This document shows positions 44,150 through 56,585 of a DNA stretch of 64,000 nucleotides, in pieces (within the stretch, counting starts at the first letter, position 1; each line of letters starts with the position of its first letter). The notes under the pieces are model-generated. The model was not told the origin of the DNA, did no database searches, and saw only the letters and a program-made list of their open reading frames with translations. The stretch is from assembly GCA_019009955.1 (NCBI GenBank), contig CM032233.1, positions 67,452,501-67,516,500 on the forward strand, written 5' to 3'. This DNA comes from Riptortus pedestris. Lineage: Eukaryota; Arthropoda; Insecta; Hemiptera; Alydidae. The position numbers and the translations under genes are program-made.

Positions 44150-44710
44150 ACGAGATTCAACACACACACACTGGCGGTAAGAACATGGTACAAGAGTATA
44201 TGCGTACGATAAACGTGTTGGTTATCAGATCCTTTTTTATATTTTATAATTTCTGCGCTAAAATACAGGATGGCTAAGTTAAATGAGAAAAATAATCAAA
44301 TATAACTTCATTAATATAAAAGATGATATATTGTACTTTTACAGACTCTAAATTGGACATAAGCCATCTATACTGAAGAGCAATTTACATGTACTTGAGT
44401 GTGAACAATGATACAACCAAATCTATCATACTCATATGAATAGAATAAAATCTGGCAGGTCATAATGTAAAAAATGTTTGTCACGCAGGTCTTGTGTGAA
44501 TTAAGCAGATTTCCCATATATTCGACACACTACTGTTCTGTCATAATTTATTTACCATTTTGTCTGTAGTTATACGACTATGCTAATAGGGTTTGTAATA
44601 TGATTATGAGATTTCCTTTAAGGTGAGTCTTGTATCATTTGAGGACTTATTTCAAGCTCAAATAACAAATATTGTTTTCAACAGACCTTTATATGTCAGA
44701 TACATGCAAA
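44150..44710. repeat. Paralogue of 38158-42120 lacking three insertions
   Basis: Colinear words include GGTAAGAACATGGTACAAGA, CGATAAACGTGTTGGTTATC, 'aataatcaaatataacttcattaatataaaagatgat', 'accaaatctatcatactcat', 'cattttgtctgtagt' and 'atgattatgagatttcctttaaggtga'. Compared with 38158-42120 it has no HINE, no SINE piece and no 2.7-kb transposon. It therefore preserves the pre-insertion state. Confidence 0.85.
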
Positions 44711-44757
44711 TACGTTGTGCATACACGAACGCACGCAAGTACACGCACACGCAAACG

Positions 44758-44803
<46 letters not shown>

Positions 44804-44822
44804 CAAATTCACACACAAACAC
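44758..44822. repeat. (CA)n/(CG)n microsatellite
   Basis: Mixed ACGC and ACAC dinucleotides within a HINE long-core remnant, where other copies carry (TA)n. Confidence 0.9.
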
Positions 44823-44972
44823 ATATATACATTTGTATGTTACCGCTCTAGCGAAATGCCAAATTCGATATTTAATCATTTCAGCACCTTTGCAGGTTCT
44901 TTATTTCGTATAATTCTACGAGGCTGTGGGGTTTTCTAGATATAAATGAACAAGGTTTGCAGATTATTTCCG

Positions 44973-45026
44973 TTTTGAAAGGGCAAATCACCTTTGATGT
45001 GATGTCCATAAATAAATAAATAAAAA
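44973..45026 (+). mobile_element. 54-bp retrotransposed 3' end with 12-bp target duplication
   Basis: AGATTATTTCCG occurs at 44961-44972 and 45027-45038. The insert ends TGATGTCCATAAATAAATAA, an (AAAT)n tail. It is a very short 5'-truncated LINE or SINE 3' end and differs from the SINE at 28026. Confidence 0.8.
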
Positions 45027-45038
45027 AGATTATTTCCG

Positions 45039-46006
45039 GCAACTTTTCATGAAGAATGTCATCTTTATAATTCTATAATAATAACTCACTTATATCTAGC
45101 TCAGACCACATTAAAATTAATAATTTTGACCATATTAAACAGAGTTGTTGTGGTATCAGAGATTATATCATTGAAAATATAATCTATGTTCTAATAGAAA
45201 AAATATGCCTATGGAATATAATATTTTACTATAGTGCTCTCAAAAATAGGAAAACTTTTAGGAAATTTGAAAATACTGAAGTACGAAGCTTGTCTTCAGA
45301 CCTGCTGGAAAAGGGAAAAAAAACTGATGATTCTTAGTATCTGGATACTAAACCTCTAATGGTGCCAAAAGTATCCAAAATAACTTTCTATTAGGAATTA
45401 AAATGCATTAGTTAAACTGGCAGATTAATAATATCCACTAGAGTTACAGAATATATGAGCTATTTTAAGCCTAAAATAATTCTGTATTGGAGACTGGGCA
45501 AGGGCATTTGTGAATTTAAACTTGTGGAATATAATTTTAGAATATTGACCTTAATTAATGTGTTTATTGTTAAATAAAGTTCATTCTAATTATGTAGAAT
45601 GATAATTTTGTTTATTAAATGAATGTTGTAATAAAGTTTAGTGATATTAAATACTTGGTACTGATACAGAATATTAGACAATCGATGATAACACGTAATA
45701 TTAATATACTAATGAAACAAACTCCTGTATAACGGTATGAATTTATAAAAGCTCAATAATTTTAAATAATAACTACATGAAAATAAACTTTCATAATCAA
45801 GGTATGGTTTTAAACATAAACCATGATCAAACTTACTACATTTATGGAAATTAAGAAATTTTGGTAAATTATTTCTAACTTAAAACGCATTTTTATTTGA
45901 GCTTAAATAGAACTTTAAAATATTCGGAATAATGGTAATTTAACTACACAATCAAAAAATTTAGGTTACCCGGGGCTGCGAAAACTAGCCGTGGGACTAC
46001 TGTAAC

Positions 46007-46012
<6 letters not shown>
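45039..46012. other. AT-rich, no recognised gene
   Basis: No open frame with a domain and no terminal repeats found. Confidence 0.5.
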
Positions 46013-46013
<1 letters not shown>

Positions 46014-46058
<45 letters not shown>

Positions 46059-47987
46059 GTAACCTCTGTCTGTACATTGATTTTTTTTCTTGAAATTTCA
46101 CGATACTTTTTCGTTTCACATGCCATAGACACAATATCTGCAATTAGTTTCGATGGTGTCTGTTTGTTACCTTTTCTCGCCTTAACTACTGAACTCAATT
46201 TTATGAAACTTGGTATGTATATTACTACTAACCCAACTTAGACTATAGGCTATATTAATATTCTCTGAGACGAACAAAAGGGGGGGTTATAAGGGAGGCC
46301 TGAAATTAAAAATAGCGACACTTCGTTTCCTAATGATTTTTTGGCCAATATGCACATAATAAAAGTTGTTTATTTTGTTCTTTAGAGTACCTTTTGCTGT
46401 ATACACTTTTGTCGTGTACCGAAGTATAAACAAGATATACTCTAAAAACTCTAGCATGCGTGACCAATTTTAAAGGACATAAAAGACAAAACCTAACTCA
46501 ATGAAACTCCGTATGCGGGTTAGTATTAATGCCTCTTTGGTTATAAGCTATGTTGATCTTTTTAGGAAAGAACAGGAGTGAGGGTAATAAGAGAAGTCTG
46601 AAATGGAAAAATGCGATATTTCGCTTTTTATTGGGTTTTCGGCAAACATGCATATAACAAAAGATGTTTATTTTGTTATTTTGAGTAAATTTTAATATGT
46701 ACACTTTTTGTCGTACAGCGAAGTATGAACAAGATAGACGCTAAAAACTATAGCGGGAGTGAACTATTTTTTAGGGCACAAAAGACTGAACAAAACTCAG
46801 TATGTGAATTAGCATCAACTCCTACATCAAAATTATCTAAATCTATATTATCTTTTCTAGGGGCGAGCAGGAGTTGTGATCTTTCATTTCGTATTGTTTT
46901 TTGTTTTTTTGGCAAACATGCAAATGAAAGAAGGTTTTTAATTCAGAGTAACTTTTGTCGTATAACGAAGTACAAACGAGTTATATAATCAAAACTACAG
47001 CGGGAGTCAACAATTGTATTAGTACACATTAAAGTGTTTTAATAAAGGCATATAATGACAAATGATGTTATGTTCTTAGACTTATATAATTGTTTTATGT
47101 GTGATTCGGATTAGGGAAGTTATAAATCTCCACCCTACCCTCCCCATTTGTTATTTATTTTATTAGAAAATAACTTTGCTATTTATTTCACATAGAAATT
47201 TAAACTATAATTTCGATTATTTAAATTGTATAATGTATTATTTAAACAATGTCATGTTGAATTTTCTCAACCTGTGATAGCGGAAGTTGTGCGGAATAAA
47301 ACTCTTGAATTGTCGTATGTATTATCTTATTTCCTACGATATGTTGACGATATTGAAATGACTATATACTATCCATACTTTACTTGGCAATGTAACTATA
47401 ATATGAGACAATATGCGTTTAAACTCAATATGATTTGAGGTTGGGGTGGAAGGGGGTTGCTACAATCTCTTTTCCTCGCCTCAATTTTAGAATATAAATT
47501 AAACTATTTTTAGGGTACCACTGTTATTTATTTACGCCAGGATAAAATATAAATATATTGCTATAAAGGAATATAAATTACTAGAAAATTCGAAATTTTT
47601 AATGTTTTGATGAAGTAATTTTATTAAAGCAATGTTAATAATATTCAAGGAGGAGAGGATGTTGACGGGAGGCTACCCGGGAGGCTTGACGGGAACACAG
47701 TTAATCGTGGCAACTTATTTCCTGTAAAATGTTGTATTTTGCTTTTTGTACTCACATTTACTATTATGTATATAATGTGTTGTATATAAGTAAGGACGGA
47801 CTTGTTTTTGACGAGAAATACGTATATTATAGATGATATTTAATTATAATTAATACTATCCATGATTATGATTTAAATTATTCACGGTTTGTCAAACAGT
47901 GGAGAGGGACTTATTTTCATTTATTCTTCAAAACTAAAATATTCTATAAGTCTAAAACTATAAGAGCGAAGCCGGGTACCTTAGCTA
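46014..47987 (+). mobile_element. Long Helitron copy, decayed 3' end
   Basis: 5': (TA)n (46013-46053) then AAATTGTAACCTCTGTCTGT. Several decayed ~300-bp units follow (46070-47030), then ~900 bp with no similarity to the other copies. The 3' end reads GAGCGAAGCCGGGTACCTTA then GCTAT, so the terminal G of CTAG is mutated. The last ~150 bp resembles 58060-58356, indicating a second subfamily. Confidence 0.65.
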
Positions 47988-47991
<4 letters not shown>

Positions 47992-48048
<57 letters not shown>

Positions 48049-48160
48049 CCCGTCACCGCTCTAGAACTGGCAATTTTCAGTTGTCTTGTGACCAAACTTG
48101 GTTTAAGTGTTTCATGTAAAACTATAGATGAAGTTCCTTATGGTTGAAATTGGAACCAGG
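47992..48160 (+). mobile_element. (TA)n and HINE core fragment
   Basis: (TA)n to 48045, then 'agcccgtcaccgctctagaactggcaattttc' and 'gtgaccaaacttggtttaagtg', the start of a decayed HINE core. The Helitron 3' end therefore abuts a HINE microsatellite, as in other places. Confidence 0.6.
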
Positions 48161-48689
48161 AAAAATCATCAGCTTGCACCCTGCAGAAAGTGACGTGAAG
48201 CCACGCATGTACTGTATGAATGACGTTTTTCCTTTTCTTCTTTGATTCCGTGACGGTTCAGAAATTCTTGTGTTTCCGGCAGATAACAAACTTACCCCAC
48301 TACGGGAGGGAGAAACTAACCCTCACGACAGTAAAGTCTTGAGACGCTAAGTTGGAGCTCCTCAATGCTGCTGTACCCCTGATACCCTAATCAGGAGTGC
48401 GTGACCAACTCGAAATTAATATTATACACGCACAGACGCGCAATCACACACACATATTCCCCTCCTTGTCTAAATTCTCACTTACATGTCAGTGGGGTAA
48501 GAGTGAAGGGTATAGATTAAAGTTGTAGCCTGCATACTCATGCTAGCTAATGTCTATCAAGAGTCAGCTGATGGCAGCTACAGGCTGCGGAGGGATGGCT
48601 ATCTAACAATTCCTGCCATTAATCGAATTTTCTCCATTCATGGCTTTTACTGGTGTAAATGGTACCTTGACAAAAAAAAAAAATAAAAA
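48161..48689. other. No recognised gene
   Basis: Unique-looking sequence of moderate GC with no domain or repeat recognised. Confidence 0.4.
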
Positions 48690-48830
48690 ATACCATCATC
48701 ATTCAGCCTCAAATGATTTCCCGAGCGAAGCCTCCTAGTCCTAGGTTGGATCGATCGGAGGTTAAAGACGTTTTTAGAAAATCACGTGAAGAGTAAAACC
48801 TCAATAGACAATCGAGGGAAATATGTCAAT
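48690..48830. mobile_element. Helitron 3' fragment (plus) fused to HINE 5' end (minus)
   Basis: 'ataccatcatcattcagcctcaaatgatttcccgagcgaagcc' (48690-48731) is Helitron 3' sequence cut before CTAG. The following GGTTGGATCGATCGGAGGTT and 'aaaatcacgtgaagagtaaaacctcaatag' are a decayed HINE 5' block on the minus strand. Confidence 0.55.
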
Positions 48831-49361
48831 GCTGAGGACAATCGAACACAGTATTGAAAGTTTCAACAATAAAATTGTAGAAGACCACGCGTCAACCATC
48901 TCTTTAGAGCAAGCTACGTCCTTTGACTAGTAGCCTCATTATTAATTTCAAAAGTCAAAATAAGGAACAAGTTGTTGGCTAACATCCTGAAGGTAACCAA
49001 ATAGTTATTCAAGCTTACCTTAATCGTTTTAATGCCACGCGAAAACATTTGCCTATACAAAGAAGATAACTGGAGGACTTTGACGAAAATGCTTATAATT
49101 AGGTGAAGTTTTTGCTGAAAAATAGCAAAACAATGCACTAAATGTTCTGCTACTAATAGAAACTATATTTACCAAGTCGGCAGTTTAAAAGCACTGACTC
49201 CAAAGGAAGAGGTAGAAACTCAAACTACTATTTGAGGCGGCCAAAAAAGACAGTTTTAGTCTTGCCGATGCATGTGACACGTATATTATCCGATAACTAT
49301 CATAAACACATTGGGACTACGGTCCCCGTGTCAAGCATGTAACTCCGGCACCAACCAGCAG
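48831..49361. other. No recognised gene
   Basis: Nothing recognised; a 74-residue minus-strand frame (48914-49138) has no domain. Confidence 0.4.
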
Positions 49362-50197
49362 AAAAGTCCGTCACGCAGGGGCTGCGTAAACTAAGCAGAT
49401 TTCCCACGTGAAGTTTTACAAAAGGTAAATCTGGTAACATATAACCGTGAATATTAAGTAAATTAATGCAAACGGTAATGAGGAATCTTTCAGTCAATTT
49501 TAATAACCTCTCAACGAAAAGCGTCTGAATAATAAACAAACGGGTCGGCCAATCACTCTGATCAGAAACATACTTTACCGGAAAGAAAAACAATTACTTA
49601 AACATATCTGAATATAACAAATTAATTTTATTGAAAACTATTTACTATACCATGTACTATAATTTAGAATGAATCAGAATAATTTTTATCTCAATCACTG
49701 AAATAAAATTTTAGTAATCCAAGAACTTAAGACGGGGGGGGGGATCAACAGAACATATTTGCACGTCTCTCGTATAATAAAGGTCTATTGAAAACAATAT
49801 TTATTATTTAAGCTTCTAATAAAGTGGTCTATTATATAACAGAGTATTTTTATTTGATATGAGTAGTGGGTTTGCTGAAGGGTGAAAACTGAAAAATGCA
49901 AATATCTCGGTTAGTATTCAAGAGAGAGAATGAATGTATAGGACATTTAATTTGGAATAAGATTGGTTCAATACAATTTTTCGATCCAACGTATAGTAAC
50001 GGAGGTTTTTTGAATTTTCGGAAATCCTCCCATCGAAACTCCCCCCCCCCCTCCTATGGTTCGATTTCAGCCATACAACGAACTTGATCTTCCTTTTTAC
50101 ATAAAAAGATTAATTGTTTGTTAGCTTTATTGAGTTTGGTAACGATGAAAAAAAATTGCAACCGCTAGAGCGTTAACAGACACATATGTGTGTCTAC

Positions 50198-50256
<59 letters not shown>

Positions 50257-50385
50257 CACAATTTTTAACGGACCTTTTTTTCTTCATCTCCTGGGTAGGC
50301 TTGTTAGACATTTGAAGAAATATTTCGGAAATCGCGTCATTAGTATGACCTCAATAGCTGATTTCCCTTATAAAGGACATCTACT
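49362..50385 (-). mobile_element. Full-length HINE copy, minus strand
   Basis: It runs from AAAGTCCGTCACGCAGGGGC, 'tgcgtaaactaagcagatttccc' at the 3' end through the complete ~1-kb core, including a G/C homopolymer (49735-49744), to a (TA)n (50203-50251) and the 5' palindrome, which is altered to 'gatttcccttataaaggacat'. It is the best long copy in the window for a consensus. Confidence 0.88.
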
Positions 50386-51157
50386 AAAAAGTCCTAATAA
50401 ATGATTTTTTAAATTGCAACGCAATGTATTTGAACCATTTATAAGGTTATTTTGAAATACAGAACCCTAGTGATGCATATAATAGGCAGCTACTCTTGCA
50501 TAACGATTGGCACTAAAAGGGTTAATATAACCTCCCTTCTGAAAGAAAGCAACTCATGAGCCCTTCTGCAAATATGAAATCTGAAGCACCTACTGTATAA
50601 TAGACATCAATCAATCTAAATAATGAGTATAGAGTAAAGAATATATCGGCTGGGCTGTTTTGAGTTAAGGATAAATGGCGTCTCGAAGTGGTTTGGTTGA
50701 TGGCTTAGAAAGGCAGGGGGAGGGAAGGAGCACGCCGAACAGGGGGTAATCCATGAAAGGATTAGGCCGGAAGGGAGTTAATGAGCTGCTGTAAAACAGG
50801 ACTCATCTTTATCCCAACTCTCCCACCACACACCCCATTCACCTTCAAAACTCAAAGGCCTCTCCTCTAATGGAATTTATTATTTGTCGGAAAACTTTTA
50901 TTGTTCAAATAAAAATTTAATTTGATTATGCCACTGACTGGATAGCCGCTCTGAAATCCTACAAATGTAAGGCATTTTATAATCATAGAACAGATCAAAG
51001 GTTCAGGATAAAATAATGCCGAAGAGGCGTATATTATTAGAGATTAAAATTTCTCTATATTTTTTATAGCTAGTTCAACTTTAGGATTAGATATCCTTTT
51101 CATACTCCATTGCTTTTTTTTATATACCTGTGTGTGTGTGTGTGTGTGTAACATCTA
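50386..51157. other. No recognised gene; (TG)n at ~51131
   Basis: AT-rich, with a (TG)n tract at 51129-51149. No coding motif. Confidence 0.45.
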
Positions 51158-51207
51158 CAAATACATTTTTTTTAACATCCACTTTGTGTAACCAAGGCTA
51201 ATTGGGG
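51158..51207 (-). mobile_element. SINE 3' fragment
   Basis: The minus strand CCAATTAGCCTTGGTTACAC, then AAAGTGGATGTTAAAAAAAA matches the SINE 3' end. It directly abuts the Penelope-like segment. Confidence 0.6.
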
Positions 51208-51290
51208 CTTTATTGATACTGCCCTATATGTTTCATGGCTTACATACTGCCTCTTCAGGGGCTATGCCCTTTCAAAAAAAAAATATAACA
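51208..51290 (-). mobile_element. Penelope-like 3' segment with hammerhead-like motif
   Basis: The minus strand reads GCATAGCCCCTGAAGAGGCA, GTATGTAAGCCATGAAACAT, ATAGGGCAGTATCAATAAAG. The CTGAAGA core, a GGC/GCC stem II, GAAA and a GCCC/GGGC stem I are conserved. Stem III is weaker (ACATAT) than in the copy at 8546. Confidence 0.5.
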
Positions 51291-51299
51291 TTAATTTAA

Positions 51300-52808
51300 A
51301 AAAAACGTCCGTCACGAAAGGGCTGCGTAAACTAAGTAGATTTCCCTCGTGGTGTTTAACAATAGATACATCAACCTACTGGTAACACAATAGCACCGTC
51401 AACATCAAGTGAATAAATACAAACGATAATAAGAAACCTCTAGACGGAAAGCACCTCAAACGTAAACAAACAGGTGTGCCAACTTCTCACAGGAAAGAAA
51501 AACAATTACTCAAATACATCAGAATATAACATATTAATTTTATGGAAAACTATTTAGTAAATCTAGTACTGTAATTTATAATAGATCAGAATAATCAATC
51601 AAATTTTAGTAGTCGAAGAACTTAAGAAGGGTGGGGGGGGGTGAGTCACCATAACATATTTGCATTTACATATCTCGTATAATAAAGGTCTCTTGAACAC
51701 AATTTATGGTTTTCAATGTGGTTTATAACATAACAGAGTATTGTTTATGTAACATGAGTAAAAGTGGGAGTATGCTGAAGGCTGAAAACTGAAAAATGCA
51801 AATATCTCGGTTAATGTTCAAGGTAAAGAATAAATGTATATAACTATATTTATAGCACATTTAATTTGCAATAAGATGGATTTTATACAATGATTTGATC
51901 CGAAGTATAGTAACGGAGATATTTCGAAAATCCCCCCTTCTAAACTCGCCTCCCACTGGTCCCATTTCAGCTATTAACGAACTCGATCTGTCTTTTTACA
52001 TAAAACGTTTAAATACCGAGTTTAGCAACGATCAAAGAAAAATTGCGTCCGCAAGAGCATTCTTCCTATATATATATACTAGCTCAGATACCCGGCTTCG
52101 CTCGGGAATTCATTTGAGACTGAATGTTGATGGCATTTTTATGGCAAGGCTTTACTTTACACAATATTTTGGAATTTACCCGTCCCTGTGTTTAGGGTTA
52201 ATGCCCTTCGTTTCTGTGGATTTGCTAATAATTAAATTATTTTTTTTATGTAAGACTTCACTGATCTCCATATTGTCATATTTCCCGTTTCCTGTGCATT
52301 ATACATAGATTTGAATTATTAAGGACAAAATATTAACATACATTTGAATTAATTTTTCCAGGTGAGGTACCTGGTAGTTCATATAGAAAAGAATTGTTGA
52401 GCAACTTTCTCTAAATAATAAAATAAATAACTTTTGTTATGTGCATATTTGCCGAAAAACCAATAGGAAACGAAATATCGCTATTTTTAATTTCAGGCCT
52501 CCCCTATAACCCCCACTCCTATTCGTCTCAGAGAATATTAGTATAGCCTAATGTCTAATTTGGGCTAGTAGTAATATACATACCATGTTTCATAAAATTC
52601 GGTTCAGCTGTTTATGCTTGAAAAGGTAACAAACAACACAAACAAACAAACAAACATACACGAAAGAAACGAAATGCAGTTATGGTGTCTATGACATGTG
52701 AAACGAAAAGTTATCGTGAAATTTCGCGAAAAAAATCAATGTACAGACAGAGGTTACAATTTTATATATATATAGATATATATAAAACCTGGTCAAAAAC
52801 AACAACAC

Positions 52809-52858
<50 letters not shown>

Positions 52859-52976
52859 GAACGTACCTCATTTTCGCTATTTCCTGGGAAGAATCGATGG
52901 ACATTTGACGAAATTTTTCAAAATTCGCGTCATGAGTACGACCTCAGTAGCTGATTTCTCTTAAGAGAAATCTGCT
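51300..52976 (-). mobile_element. HINE copy, minus strand, interrupted by a Helitron
   Basis: The 3' end (ACGTCCGTCACGAAAGGGCT) is at 51306; the core runs to 52073, the Helitron occupies the microsatellite, and the 5' block (GAACGTACCTCATTTTCGCT) with the palindrome GATTTCTCTTAAGAGAAATC ends at 52976. The Helitron sits in the same place as in HINE copy A. Confidence 0.85.
52079..52780 (-). mobile_element. Short Helitron copy nested in a HINE
   Basis: The minus-strand 3' end is GAGCGAAGCCGGGTATCTGA then GCTAG, with CTAG at 52082-52079. The 5' side ends AAATTGTAACCTCTGTCTGT into (TA)n. It carries only one of the ~300-bp units, which explains its length of about 0.7 kb. Confidence 0.85.
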
Positions 52977-53034
52977 AATAATAACATTAATTTCAAATAA
53001 CCATATGATAATTGTTTGCTAGATATTGTATTAA

Positions 53035-55026
53035 CCCATTAGTGCCCAATCGATAGATTTTATTTTTTTTTTAATTTTTACTATTGTTTTACTTTATAGA
53101 CAATGGGAAAAATAATTAAAAAAAATTATGGTAAGGGAAGTGCTGAATATCAGGCTGCAGCTAAAGATGCTCGTGGGCACTTGGTGCACTCGATTGGAAC
53201 TACCTGCATTTATTGCCTCATTAAAAAGCATTTTAGGATTTTCATTAAAACAATATAATTTGCAAAACACTTTTATTGTATAAGAAACTCAAATAATACA
53301 ATGTAATAATTTTCAGATGTTTTTGAAACAAAACTAAGGTGAAACGAATACTCTATCTAATAATAAAACAATACTTTATCTAATAATAAAACAATCAAAT
53401 ATGTATAAGTAAATAATATATATTCTGTCTAATAGTAAATCAATGAAATGTGTATAAAAAAATAATAAATCACATAAAAAAATATATAAATAAATAACCT
53501 GAAACAAATACTCTCTCTAATAATATAAACAAATTCTCTATCTAATAATAACAACAAATACTCTACCTAATAATAAAACAATCAAATATGGATAAATAAA
53601 TTATAAATCACATAAAAAAAAATATATAAACAAATAACCGAAGGAGGTAAAATAAAACAAATTGCATACATACATTTTTTGCCCATTCTTCTAGTCATGA
53701 TAAGGGGCAAAACACTCAGGGTGAAGCGAAACGCTGCATTTTCTGCAGAGGTATATGGTTCTTCTCTTGCATTGGACACATAGTTTATTTTTGGAAATAC
53801 CTTTTATAATGAAATGATCTGTCCTATCTTTTCGAATACTGTCAAGAGCTGTATACGATTTTTTAAAACCTCGCCCAGTTCTCGAAGTCCCAAAATGTTT
53901 CAACAAATATCATACGACCTCTCGTCGTACTATATCGTCGACCTTGCACACAGCTTACATCAACTGCCCAGCCAAAAATGGCCACCACCATTTCTTAGTT
54001 CTTATTGTAGTCCGATACGTTGATACAAACTGATCATTTAGATCAACTCCCTCCATATGCTGGTTGTATTCATATAACGCGAGAGGAATAGGAATACTAA
54101 TTTTTTTTTTTGTTCGGATGAGTACCTTGTTGCTGTTTTATTTTCTCCTTGAATGGTATTAGTCATTACCGTGACAACTGCATTATCATTCCATCTTATA
54201 ATTAGTAAATCCCCGTTAGTGGCAATTTGAACAGTCACCCTACGCTGTTTTTTGAAAGCTTTTTTGTCAGTAAGGCAGTAATTAGTGGAAACCCGATTCT
54301 CCCTTAGTGTTGTTATGTGGAATGGGCTTAAAATTTTTGTTCAATATTCAAATAAAGGTCTAATTTTGAATAGCTTGTCAGTTCCTGGAACTATTTTAGA
54401 ATTATCAGCACAATGGAGATATCTCAGAATATCGTCAAACCTATTACGTCTCATAGCATTACTAACAAATGGGACACTGCAATCTTCATCTGTACTCCAA
54501 AATAAACGTCTTTTTGGAAGAGTATTATAACCTGATAACAATAGTATACCAATAATTAAATATTATTGAGCAGCAATTGCTAAAGAATTTTCTAGTCTGA
54601 AAAAGAAATATGAAAATAATTAGTACACTATGTGCCCACGAGCAGCTTTAGACGCATGCAAAATTCAACATCAAATTTGGGCTAGTTTTTTTTTTTTTTT
54701 CTTCTTCATATTTTACACATATTAACTACCAATATTAGAGACAAAATATATATAATCCAAATTTCAAAATAATAATGATTACAAGTACAACTTACCTCTT
54801 TCCAGCAGGAGGATTGAGTGAGGACTGACCTAAGATGGGAAAAGGGTGAAAAAGGTAGTCACAGCTCCTTTTCTTTGTAACAGGTACCCCACCTCTCACC
54901 CCTATTGTCTCAAGGAATGTTCCCCCTTCACTTTAAGCCAAAGTACTTAGAAAAATAACAACATCAACACTACTGGTGGATTTTCAAAAACTGATGCAGC
55001 TAAAGCTGCTCGTGGGCACTAATGGG
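53035..55026 (-). mobile_element. piggyBac-type element in a TTAA site
   Basis: The terminal inverted repeats CCCATTAGTGCCCA (53035-53048) and TGGGCACTAATGGG (55013-55026) are perfect and are flanked by TTAA on both sides (53031-53034, 55027-55030), the strict piggyBac target. A subterminal motif GCAGCTAAAG-TGCTCGTGGG is found at 53157-53180, inverted at 54636-54652 and at 54996-55016. The 2.0-kb body holds a shortened transposase on the minus strand. Confidence 0.95.
53691..54541 (-). pseudogene. piggyBac transposase, broken and internally deleted
   Basis: Three minus-strand pieces appear in the right order. 54541-54341 has TLPKRRLFWSTDEDCSVPFV, SNAMRRNRFDDILRYLHCAD, NSK, the conserved N-terminal part of the DDE domain. 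54238-54038 has LLIIRWNDNAVVTVMTNT, the late DDE region with the W-x-D-N/K motif; a TLRENR piece precedes it in another frame. 53906-53691 is the C-terminal Cys-rich finger (CVQCKR, YLCRKCSVSLHPECF). Only about 100 bases lie between the first two pieces, so the middle with the first two catalytic Asp residues is deleted. The N-terminus is also missing. Confidence 0.85.
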
Positions 55027-55069
55027 TTAATAAGGGGTTTTATTAAATTAAAGCTATTATTTTTTTGAA

Positions 55070-55190
55070 AAGGGATAGCCCCTGAAGAGGGGGTATGTAA
55101 CCACGAAGCATGTAGAGCAGTATCAATAAAGTTTGCTCGGAAAAAATGTTTTTCATTGGTGACCCTTGCCATGAAACTATGAAGATCATA
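55070..55190 (+). mobile_element. Penelope-like 3' segment with decayed hammerhead core
   Basis: GGGATAGCCCCTGAAGAGGG, then CCACGAAGCATGTAGAGCAG, TATCAATAAAG and 'ttggtgacccttgccatgaaac'. The GAAA core is mutated to GAAG. Confidence 0.5.
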
Positions 55191-55202
55191 CGTATATAAA
55201 CA

Positions 55203-55904
55203 TTTGGCTCTAGTCGTCGCAATTTTTGTTTCATCGTTACCAAACACCATATTTCAACGTTTTATGTAAAAATAGAGATCGTTAATGGCTGAAATTCGGC
55301 TTTCCGTAACCCCCCCCCCCCACTCCTAATCATGTCATATTAAAAATAAGCTGTTATGTTATGAAACACCTCATTCCAAGATTAAATACCAAACATGGTT
55401 TTCATTGAACTTTGACTTTGTTATTTGCAAATATGTTTGCATTGATTGATGAAGTCATCAATTAAGATTTTACGTTGTTTTCTCGAAAACGTGAGTTTTA
55501 TCAATACCATTCTCAATATTTCATCTTTCAGTCAACACTAAATATAGTATATATTTTTGGCTGAAATCGGACATAGAATAGTAGGGGTTTAGAGGGGGGG
55601 GGGGTCGAAAATTCAAAAGATTCCCGTTATTATATGTGAGATCATAAAATGTTATTGAACCAATCTTGTTAAAATATTGATGGTATACGATAGTTGTTCT
55701 ATGCATTTTTTCGCAACCCGAGCATTAAGCGAGTTATTAGTACTGTCTTGTTTTCTGCTGCCAGTAACCCCACCCCTCTCCCTTATATTCATCAGTTTTT
55801 TAGATATAAATAGAGAATACGTGGTGAGTTAAGATCACAAATGTGTTATAACAGCATGTGGGAAATCTACTTAGTTTACGCCGCTCTTGCGTGACGGACT
55901 CTTT
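55203..55904 (+). mobile_element. HINE copy, long-core, 5' truncated
   Basis: It begins in the core (TCGCAATTTTTGTTTCATCG), contains poly-C (55312-55321) and the long-core part, and ends GGGAAATCTACTTAGTTTAC with 'gccgctcttgcgtgacggactctttttt'. Confidence 0.75.
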
Positions 55905-55924
55905 TTTAGTCAGAGTGGAACTAA

Positions 55925-55985
55925 AGCTTTTATTTAATGAGTTGTTCACTAAATATATCCTTATTTCCCAGGTGAGAATCTACAC
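55925..55985 (-). mobile_element. SINE internal fragment
   Basis: The minus strand GATTCTCACCTGGGAAATAA and 'gtgaacaactcattaaataaaag' match the part of the SINE just after the B-box (compare 58745-58815). Confidence 0.5.
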
Positions 55986-56580
55986 ACGACTTTTGGTTTA
56001 CTGATTCTGATTAAGACAAAGTAAAAAAGTACACAGACACATACGTATACGAGTATAACAAATTCTAAACGTAATATCTAAATATAATACATAAATAAAC
56101 GTAATAAACGGGAAACAAATATTTACGTTATATTTAAGTAGAGCATTTTTTTAATATAATGTTGTTTTTTTTTTGTAATATATAAATCTACACATTATAT
56201 TTCAACTATCCAAAAGGACTACCCTTAGAAGCTAACCGAACTTCGGCACGTTGGTCTCATACAGTCCCAGAAGTTGTCATAATCCCGCCATTGACCGTGG
56301 GAGTCTACGAGAACATATTCGAACTAGATTGATTTGTGGCGAAACCTAGATTCCTTCGGATGGCAGGCACTTCGATACAGGTCACTGATCAGGAGCGAGA
56401 AATCGCGTGAGGGTTTCCACCTGTCCAGCTCTCTATCAGATCGATCGGAGCATTAGCTCTCTCTAATGACATATTTAATACAGCAGTCAACATTGGATAC
56501 TAAACTACAATAAAATAACATAAACTAAAACAAGCATATATCTCCCGTGCTATTCAGACTATTGATCTCCATGTATTCTC
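55986..56580. other. No recognised gene
   Basis: Nothing recognised apart from AT-rich sequence. Confidence 0.4.
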
Positions 56581-56585
56581 TATTT

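Noticed and set aside
47226..47438. RYVDDIEM, resembling a reverse transcriptase active site
   Set aside because: No other RT motifs in the same or neighbouring frames, and the composition around it is random AT-rich sequence.
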